64,000 nucleotides of DNA from Elymus sibiricus (lineage: Eukaryota; Streptophyta; Magnoliopsida; Poales; Poaceae). Made by a program: the position numbers and the translations under genes. This document shows, one piece after another, positions 57,333-64,000 of the stretch (the first letter of the stretch is position 1; each line of letters begins with the position of its first letter). The notes under the pieces are model-generated. The model was not told where the DNA came from, did no database searches, and saw nothing but the letters and a program-made list of their open reading frames with translations. Where the stretch lies: positions 154,546,642-154,610,641 of the forward strand of contig CM077667.1 of assembly GCA_039707655.1 (NCBI GenBank). Direction: 5' to 3'.

Positions 57333-58247
57333 GGTGGAAAGCAAGGCCTTGAGCTGATCGAATGCGGCTTGCACTTCAGGGGTCCATTCAAAGGTGTCAG
57401 ACTTCTTCATCAATCGGTAAAGAGGCAAGGCCTTCTCACCGAGACGAGATATGAATCTACTCAGGGCTGCAACGCATCCCATGAGCTTCTGAACGTCATG
57501 CAGATGAACAGGTTTCTTCATTCGGACGATGGCCCCGATTTTTTCAGGATTAGCATCAATCCCTCGTTCGGAAACGAGGAAACCGAGTAGCTTACCCGAG
57601 GGCACTCCGAATGTGCATTTTGCAGGATTGGGTTTTATTTGGAAATGGTGAAGGTTTGCAAAGGTTTCAGCGAGGTCAGCTAGGAGGTCAGAATCTTTCC
57701 TGGACTTGACCATGATGTCATCCATATAAGCCTCGACATTCCGACTGATTTGCTCTTGCAAACATTTCTGAATCATGTGCATAAAAGTTGCCCCAGCATT
57801 CTTGAGACCGAATGGCATAGTGATATAGCAGAAACACACGAATGGGGTGATGCAAGCTGTTTTTATTTCATCTGGACCATACATTCGGATCTCATGGTAC
57901 CCGGAGTACGCATCTAAGAACGACATGCGTTCACATGCGGCGGTGGAATCTACTATTTGATCTATGCGGGGAAGGGGAAAATGATATTTCGGGCAGGACC
58001 GGTTGAGGTGCTTGAAGTCGATGCACATCCGGAGGGACTTGTCCTTCTTGGGCACCAACACTGGGTTGGCCAGCCACTCGGAATGGAAGACTTCACAAAT
58101 AAATTCGACAGCTAGGAGCCGAGCGATCTCTTCACCAATCGCCTTGCGCTTCTCGATGGAGGATCGACGCAAGTGCTCCTTGACTGGTTTGATTTTCGGA
58201 TCCACTCGGAGTCGATGCTCAGCCAGTCCCCTGGGAACCCCCGGCAT
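57333..58247 (-). CDS. Gypsy B reverse transcriptase domain
   Basis: An open frame of about 300 codons carries the ordered RT motifs: EFICEVFHSEWLANPVLVPK, LRMCIDFKHLNRSCPK, RMSFLDAYSGYHEI (first catalytic Asp), TMPFGLKNAGATF, and VEAYMDDIMVKS with the catalytic Asp pair, then GKLLGFLVSERGID. It would copy element RNA into cDNA as part of a Gag-Pol polyprotein. The upstream piece starts at a Met only by chance, since the frame is entered from the protease side across a frameshift or stop at 58247-58311. Confidence 0.88.
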
Positions 58248-58310
58248 GTCAGACGGCTTCCATGCGAAGATATTCCAGTTCTCACGGAGGAACTAGATGA
58301 GCACGGCTTC

Positions 58311-59650
58311 CTATTTTTCACCGAGTGTCGTCGAGATGTTGGTCGGAGCCGCACTCGGATCATTGGGGTGGATGTGAACCTGCTTGGTTTTGCCGGCTGA
58401 CTGGAAGGCTGATTCCGTTGCTGGCCGCTTAGACTTAAGCAAATCCGCAGCGTCCACCCCTTTCTTGTACCCGTCGAGTTTGACTGCGAGTACTTGTTCA
58501 TTTGCAATTTTATAGCCCTGCTGGAGGCACTCCTCAATGACTATCCGATCGCCGGTCACTGTGATCACACCATTCGGCCCTGGCATCTTAAGTTTAAGAT
58601 ACACGTAACATGGACGGGCCATGAAACGTGCATAGGCAGGCCTACCCAGGATGGCGTGATAAGCACTCCGAAAGTCCACCACTTCGAACGTCAAGCGTTC
58701 CTTTCGGATGTTTTTCTCCCCTTCGAACACGACGTCCAGAGCGATTTGACCGAGTGACTCGGCTTTCTTCCCAGGGATGACCCCATGGAAATGCATGTTA
58801 CTCTTACTCAGGCGGGACATCGGAATGCCCATTCCGCTGAGCGTGTCCGCGTAGATTATATTGAGCCCACTGCCGCCATTCATTAAGACTTTGCACAGTC
58901 GGACTCCATTAACAGCCAGATCATCAACCAGCACCTGCCTCCCGGGGGTGGCTATGTGGGCTGGGTGATCGGACTGATCGAAAGTAACAGGGGTCTTTGT
59001 CCAGTTGAGGTACTTGACAGTAGTCGGACCTACCATGTTCACCTCCCGATTGACGACCTTCAATCGGCTCTTGCTTTCGACATCCACAAAGATCATGTTC
59101 AGGACCTTATCGATGTTAGGGTACTTGGGGTCGCCCTCGCCTTCCTCGTCATCGTCCTTCTGTGAAGAGGTCTCTTTACCCGTCTCATGCTTGAGCATTC
59201 GGTACTCCCAAGTAGTGTGCTTTGGGTAAATGATGTTGCCCTCTTCATATTTTTTCATGTGGACAGCACAGGGGTGATCCAACACTTCAGATTTGTACTC
59301 AGGCTTCTTCTTGTTAGCCCAGTCTTTTTTCTTGTTTTTCTTGGACTTCGGCTTTCCCTGGCCAGGAACTGCAGCAACTTCTTCCTTTCCCGGAGGATCA
59401 ACTTTCCACTTCTGCTTTTTGCCAGCGTTCCCTGCCGATTGAGGGGCATCCCTAACTCGCCCTTTACCGCTTCGGAGGCGGTCTTCCTCTTCGCCATTGG
59501 CGTATTTGTTAGCGATTTCCATGGCCCGATTGAGAGACAGATCTCCCGATCAGCCAAACTTCAAGATGAGCTCTCGGTACCGAGTGCCTGCCTTGAAAGC
59601 GCAGACGGCCTGATGCTTGGTAACATTCTCAACCGTGTTATGCTCATCCC
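58311..59650 (-). pseudogene. Gypsy B gag C-terminus and aspartic protease
   Basis: The gag end (CAFKAGTRYRELILKFG, stop TGA, then SGDLSLNRAMEIANKYANGE) is followed by a Lys-rich region with HPCAVHMKKYEEGNIIYPKH. The protease reads VLVDDLAVNGVRLCKVLMNG, then GSGLNIIYADTLSGMGIP. The family has Asp-Gly-Gly-Ser-Gly at the active site; here the Asp codon is AAT (Asn) at 58880-58878. The second protease motif is YHAILGRPAYARFMA. The gag N-terminus is lost at about 59650, where Athila-type sequence begins. Confidence 0.8.
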
Positions 59651-59654
59651 GCTC

Positions 59655-60800
59655 ATTTCTAACAGGTTTTACAATTCTAGTAGTTTCATCACAAAAGTAA
59701 ATAACCTGCCCATCAATGTTATCAACTAGAAGATCTTTTACCATAGAAACGTTAGGCTCAACATTTATTTGTTCGGGAGGTGTAGGTGTCCTAACATAAT
59801 TCTTATTAACCACAGTCATAGCTTTAGCGTGTTCCTTAATTCTAACAGGAAAGGGTGGTTTCTCAATGTAAGCAGTAGGAACAATTGGATCAGCATGGCT
59901 AACAATTATTTCTTCCTTCTCAAGTTTAACACGTTTCTCTAATTATTCTTCAATGGGTGGATGGCACTTAAACCACTTCTCCTTAGGGAGATCAACATGA
60001 GTAGCAAATGATTCACAAAAAGAAGCTACTATCTCAGAGTCAAAGCCATATTTATTACTCAACTTATAGCAGGCATCTGTTTTTATAAAAGATTTTACAC
60101 AATCAAACTTGAGCTTTTTACCTGACTCTTTACCTTTGTCAAGCTCCCAATCTTCTGAGTTGCGCTTAATTCTTTCCAGGAGATCCCATTTGAAATCATT
60201 AGTTCTATTCATAAAGGAACCAGTAGAGGAAGAATCGAGCAGGTTTTGATCATCCTGAGAAAGCCGAGCATAATTTTTTTTTGAATAATAGTATCTCTTG
60301 AGATATCATGGTTGGGACAAGTGTGCATCATAGATTTAAGCCTCCCCAAGCTTAAGCGATACTTTCTCCTTCATGAGGCCAGAAATTATAAATAAAGTTC
60401 CGATCACGATGAACTAGATGCATAGGATAAAACTTTTGATGAAATTCCAACTTCAAACGATTCAAGTCCCATGATCCAATATCGCCCCATAACCTATACC
60501 ACATTAATGCCTTTCCCTCCAAAGATAAAGGAAAAAATTTCTTCTTAACTTTGTCTCCAGACAACCCTGCAAGCTGAAATAATCCACAAACTTCATCGAC
60601 AAATATCAGATGATAATTAGGATGAGCCGTTCCATCATATGGGTGTGATAAGAGTTTTTCAAGCAAACCAGAAGGAATATCATAATAAAAAAATTAGCGG
60701 GTTTAGTAGGTTGAGAAACAACTTCCTCAACTTCAGTCCGGGGCGAAGATGCCCCGAACAAGCCACTCAAAGGGTGACCGTTCGTAGCGACAAGCAACAG
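59655..60800 (-). pseudogene. gag: Athila-type gag pseudogene
   Basis: Minus-strand pieces match Athila-lineage Gag: HPLSGLFGASSPRTEVEEVV, VDEVCGLFQLAGLSGDKVKK, then LSLEGKALMWYRLWGDIGSW and DLNRLKLEFHQKFYPMHLVH. After TAG and frame breaks come NDFKWDLLERIKRNSEDWEL and FCESFATHVDLPKEKWFKCH. At least two frameshifts and several stops are present. The gene ends where Gypsy B gag begins, so no pol of this element remains here. Confidence 0.75.
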
Positions 60801-60849
60801 TAAAATTCAGCACGTATAGAAAATGTTACCTTACCAATTTCCACTTACC

Positions 60850-60891
60850 AAAGGCGCTTCACTCCCCGGCAACGACACCAGAAAAGAGTCT
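60850..60891 (-). promoter_or_regulatory. Primer-binding site of the Athila-type element
   Basis: On the minus strand, 15 bases or so after the LTR end, GGTGTCGTTGCCGGGGAGTG appears, a form of the TGGCGCCGTTGCCGGGGA site typical of Athila elements. Confidence 0.65.
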
Positions 60892-62199
60892 TGATAACCC
60901 ACAAGTATAGGGGATCAATCGTAGTTCTTTCGATAAGTAAGAGTGTCGAACCCAACGAGGAGCAGAAGGAAATGATAAGCAGTTTTCAGCAAGGTATTCT
61001 CTGCAAGTGCTATAAGTAACGATAGTAGATAGTTTTCTAGCAAGATAAATCGTAACAAGTGACAAGTAGCAATAGTAGCAAAGGTGCAGCAAGGTAGCCC
61101 AATCATTTTTGTAGCAAAGGACGGGCCTAAAAGTACTCTTATATTAAGCAAGCGCTCCCGACGACACATGGGAATTATGTCTAGTCATGTTTATCATGTT
61201 GGGTTGATTCGCGTTCGCTACTTTGATAATTTAATATGTGGGTGGACCGGTGCTAAGGTGTTGTTCTTACTTGAACTAACAACCTACTTATGATTACCAC
61301 CTCTCGTAAGCATTCGTAACTACGAAAGAAGAATTAGGATAAATCTAACCATAGCATGAAACATGTGGATCCAAATCAGCCCCTTATGAAGCAACGCATA
61401 AATTGGGGTTGAAGCTTCTGTCACTCTAGCAACCCATCATCTACTTGTTACTCCACAATGACTTCCCTTAGGCCCATAGCATGGTGAAGTGTCGTGTAGT
61501 CGACGTTCACATGACACCACTAGGAGAAGTAACAACATACATATCATCAAAATATCAAACGAATACCAACTTCACATGATAACGTATAACCAGACTTCTC
61601 CCATGTCCTCAGGAAAAATAGTAACTACTCACACCTCATCAACATGTTCAAGATCAGAGGTACAATAATAATAATTAAGGATCTGAACATAATCTCCCCC
61701 TTTCGGAGAGGTATTTCCCTGGCAGAATCTGACTGCCGGAGTGCAAAAAGGCCTCTGCCCAGGTTTCTGCCTCGAGACGGCGGCGCTTCGTCCCGAAAGG
61801 TTGCTTATGATTTTTTCTAGGGTAAAACACACCATATAGGAGAAGAGGGGCCTTGGGAGGCCAGCCAGTTCCCCACAAGCTATCAGGGCACGGCCTGGGG
61901 GAGCGCCCTGTTGGCTTGTGGCTGGCTGGTGGCCCCCCTCTGGTATATTTTTGGCCCATAAATTCACATATATTCAATAAAAATTCCTCATGAAGTTTCA
62001 GGTCATTTGGAGTCTGGTGATTTTTCTGCTTTTTTCTCGGTTTTCCGGTCCAGAATTCCAGTTTTCAGATAATTCCCTCTTTGTGATGTACCTTGCATAT
62101 TCAGAGAAAAATGACATAAGAATTGTATGATAATGGGGAATAATGGACAAGAATAACGTAAATATGAATAGGAAATCATGATGCAAAATGGACGTATCA
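60892..62199 (-). repeat. 5' LTR of the Athila-type element
   Basis: It runs TGATAACCCACAAGTATAGG to GCAAAATGGACGTATCA in plus orientation and is homologous to the solo LTR at 41821-43365, but shorter. The primer site on its left shows it is the 5' LTR of a minus-strand element. It abuts the stop codon of the next pseudogene by five bases. No matching 3' LTR with a shared duplication was found. Confidence 0.85.
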
Positions 62200-62204
62200 C
62201 CTAT

Positions 62205-62699
62205 CTACTCTTCGTCGGAGATGTCGACGATCTCCATGCCCTCCGGCGGATAAATGGCCGCCTACCGCAGCTCCGCCCCCTCCGGCGCCTCCGGCTGCTC
62301 CGCTGCCGCCTCCTCCGCCTCAAACTCCGCCTCCAGCTCGTCAAAGAGGACGTCGGCCTCCGCCTGTCTCCTTCGGATGAGCCGGCAGTTGGCCTCCACC
62401 TCGGCCTCATCCCGGATGAAATTCAGGATGGCCTGCTGCTTCGCCATCTCCTTTGATTGGGCGACGGCGAACTCCGCCTCCGCCTCCGCCATGCTCAAGT
62501 CGGGAGCCTCCTCCTCCGGGTCGTCCTACTCCATGGCCTCCGGCTGCTCCTCCTCCTCCTCCTCATCCTCCCTCTCCGACGAGTCCGGAGGGAGACCCGC
62601 AGCGGTGCGGGCGGCGCGGCGAGCCTGTATCTCCGCCTCGATTTACAGGCGCTGCTCCGAAGTGAGCTACGCGTAGGTGGTGGTGAGGCGCCGGACCAT
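62205..62699 (-). pseudogene. Acidic coiled-coil protein of unknown function, decayed
   Basis: One minus-strand frame of 165 codons begins MVRRLTTTYA at 62699 and ends GMEIVDISDEE at 62205. It contains Glu-rich runs and a predicted helix (AEFAVAQSKEMAKQQAILNF, LFDELEAEFEAEEAAAEQ). Four in-frame stops occur (three TAG and one TAA), all explainable by C-to-T changes in CAG or CAA Gln codons or by single changes at Trp. A TATA-like GGCTATTTAAG lies about 100 bases upstream. I do not recognise the family; such proteins accompany uncharacterised Triticeae repeats. Confidence 0.5.
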
Positions 62700-62797
62700 C
62701 CTGACGGCGAGGGAAGTGCGAGAGGAGGCGGATGGGCTCGGGCGGCGACGGGGGGAGGGAGGAGGAATATGTGCAAGGGCTGAGGGACGCCGGCCAG

Positions 62798-62808
62798 CTT
62801 AAATAGCC
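62798..62808 (-). promoter_or_regulatory. TATA-like box of the acidic pseudogene
   Basis: Minus-strand GGCTATTTAAG, about 100 bases before the ATG, inside GC-rich sequence. Confidence 0.5.
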
Positions 62809-62929
62809 GGCTATGGCCTCGGGCGGCAAGCCGGAGCGGCGCCACGCGGCGTTCACACCGCGCCGATGGTCGAGGCGCCCGTCGAACCATCGGGTTTCCC
62901 GGCGAGTCTGCGTGGGGCCACGCCGTCAG

Positions 62930-63145
62930 TCCGACGTGGCGGGCGTGCCCGGGCTCGTCCGAGCTCCCCCATATCCGCCCCATATTTGGGTTGGAAATGA
63001 GGGGTGCCAGTCAGCCCGGGCGTTTGAGGCCGGTTTGAGAGGCCCGTCTGGATCGATTTTTTGTGACCGGACAGTGACCGGGCGGCCTGCCCGGACGTTT
63101 GAGGAGGGTATGAGGGATCCGGATGTAGATGCTCTGCTGTATTCA
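62930..63145 (-). repeat. GC-rich dispersed repeat, copy 2, upstream of the acidic pseudogene
   Basis: Reverse-complement match to 20205-20510. Its position upstream of a TATA-like box and start codon suggests that it is the 5' flank or promoter region of a transposon gene. Confidence 0.7.
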
Positions 63146-63760
63146 AAGAAATTGAAAAGTTAAGGGGTGAGTTGGACGTGCTCCAACAAGAAGGTGTTGA
63201 TCATGTATCTATCCGGAATAAAATGTTCCAACTTGATGAGCTCCTTTACCGGGGAGGAGATGACGTGCCTGCATCGTTCTTGTGTGACTTGGCTGAAAGA
63301 GGGTAAAAGAAGTACAAAATACCTTCACCAACGAGCAGTTTGGCGGTCTCGAAGGAATTATATCCAACGTCTGAAAAAAAAAGAATATGGATCTTGGTAT
63401 TCCGCTCCTTCTGACATGGAACGTATGGTTGCATCCGACTTCAAGGTGGTTTATACCAAGGATCCCATGCTACAGCCAGATGTTGGTCTGGACTGTATTT
63501 CTGCCAAGAAAGCTGAGGAGATGAATGGTAAACTTAGGGCTCCTTTTACTGAAAAATAAACTTCCAATGCTTTATTTCAGATTGGGACGCTGAAAGCTCT
63601 CGGCCCCGATGGATTCTGATCGCGATTTTTTCAGCGTAATTGGCTAGTCCTAAAGGTGGAGATCATTGCTGCTGTGCAATTTTTTTGTGAAACAGGATCT
63701 ATGCCAACTGGAGCTATTGATATGACTATTGTGTTTACTAAACAATACCCCACGCGTTGC
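63143..63760 (+). pseudogene. LINE reverse transcriptase fragment
   Basis: The frame pieces read KEIEKLRGELDVLQQEGVDH, VTWLKEGKRSTKYLHQRAVW, LRAPFTEKEISNALFQIG, TLKALGPDGF and FCETGSMPTGAIDMTIVF. These are the segment leading into the RT domain of plant LINEs, with the KAxGPDG motif. Small frameshifts and a TGA after GPDGF break it, and it is cut at both ends. Confidence 0.8.
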
Positions 63761-64000
63761 AGCCAGATGGTAGTGTAATAAACAATTTGAAAGAGAGGGG
63801 CACACAGTAAGAAGAAAAAGAGTAAGAAAATAAAAATAAGAAATGTTATGGAGTAGAAGATGGCTTGGATTTAATGTGTAACTCTAAAATCGGTGCCGTC
63901 GTCTTCCAGCACCAACGTCGGCCTCTGACCTTCACTAGGTATGTACAATCATACATTACTCACGTTGGTCTGGGTTCTGCGGAAGAGATCGAGCAATGGA
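63761..64000. other. No gene seen
   Basis: Unclassified sequence to the window edge with an A/G-rich stretch near 63795-63850. Confidence 0.5.

Larger units (their letters stand above)
43366..59650 (-). mobile_element. Gypsy B body (Tat-lineage Gypsy retrotransposon), split by a CACTA element
   Basis: Read on the minus strand from right to left it has the gag C-terminus, protease, RT, RNase H, integrase, a tandem-repeat 3' region and a convergent antisense gene. The CACTA at 46416-56546 sits in the RNase H domain. The gag N-terminus and 5' LTR are missing; at about 59650 the sequence passes into an Athila-type element. The likely 3' LTR is at 20979-21449, now displaced by nested insertions. 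Point stops and a changed protease Asp show that the copy is dead. Confidence 0.8.

Noticed and set aside
59187..59729. Plus-strand frame of 180 codons opposite Gypsy B gag
   Set aside because: It is antisense to a recognised gag/protease region and has hydrophobic shadow composition.
41821..62199. The two Athila-type LTRs as the ends of one element
   Set aside because: The left copy has its own perfect GAAAC duplication and so is a solo LTR; the DNA between is mainly Gypsy B and CACTA.
62178..62983. Plus-strand Ser/Arg/Pro-rich frames
   Set aside because: They are complements of the Glu-rich minus-strand pseudogene.

Overview
The window is intergenic DNA of a large-genome grass, most likely a Triticeae species (wheat, barley or Aegilops). 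The grounds are wall-to-wall nested transposons, CACTA elements with long subterminal arrays, Tat-type Gypsy elements with an antisense extra gene, abundant LTRs beginning TGATACGTC, and a maize-type Helitron 3' end. I see no convincing intact host gene, tRNA, rRNA or CRISPR. Nearly every reading frame belongs to a transposon and is damaged.

Layout. 1-1214 is the end of a CACTA element that continues outside the window. 1388-1543 is a LINE zf-RVT relic. 2051-3046 is a small Mutator-like element with about 105 bp TIRs and a 9 bp target duplication. 3132-6402 is a Helitron (A/T insertion site, CTAG end) with a Tourist-type MITE inside it. 9746-19368 is a complete but non-autonomous Gypsy element (Gypsy A): gag, protease and an antisense gene, but no RT, RNase H or integrase. 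20979-22398 holds a 3' LTR and the start of an antisense gene of a second Gypsy family (Gypsy B). 22399-24275 is LTR fragments. 24456-26850 is a tandem array of about 510 bp units.

The middle (27102-41681) holds a decayed Ala-rich gene and a multi-exon gene for a Ulp1-type cysteine protease. One coding exon of the protease gene is interrupted by a 10.2 kb CACTA element (29389-39549, TSD AAG), which itself carries a solo LTR (32331-33838, TSD GACAA).

A solo LTR (41821-43365, TSD GAAAC) then lies in the antisense gene of Gypsy B, whose body runs on the minus strand to about 59650. A CACTA element (46416-56546, TSD TCG) splits the Gypsy B RNase H domain. This CACTA has three genes: a TNP2 transposase (one frame of 1172 codons broken only by TAG codons), a TNP1/Ulp1-like gene, and a small protein with an RNase H1 N-terminal (viroplasmin-type) hybrid-binding fold plus a C-terminal membrane segment.

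The right end holds an Athila-type gag and 5' LTR joined to Gypsy B, an acidic pseudogene with its own GC-rich promoter repeat (a second copy lies 42 kb away, inverted), and a LINE RT fragment.

The best candidates for under-described biology are the third gene of the 46-56 kb CACTA and a sequence module shared by the 5'-UTR introns of its two larger genes, present as an inverted pair in one of them.
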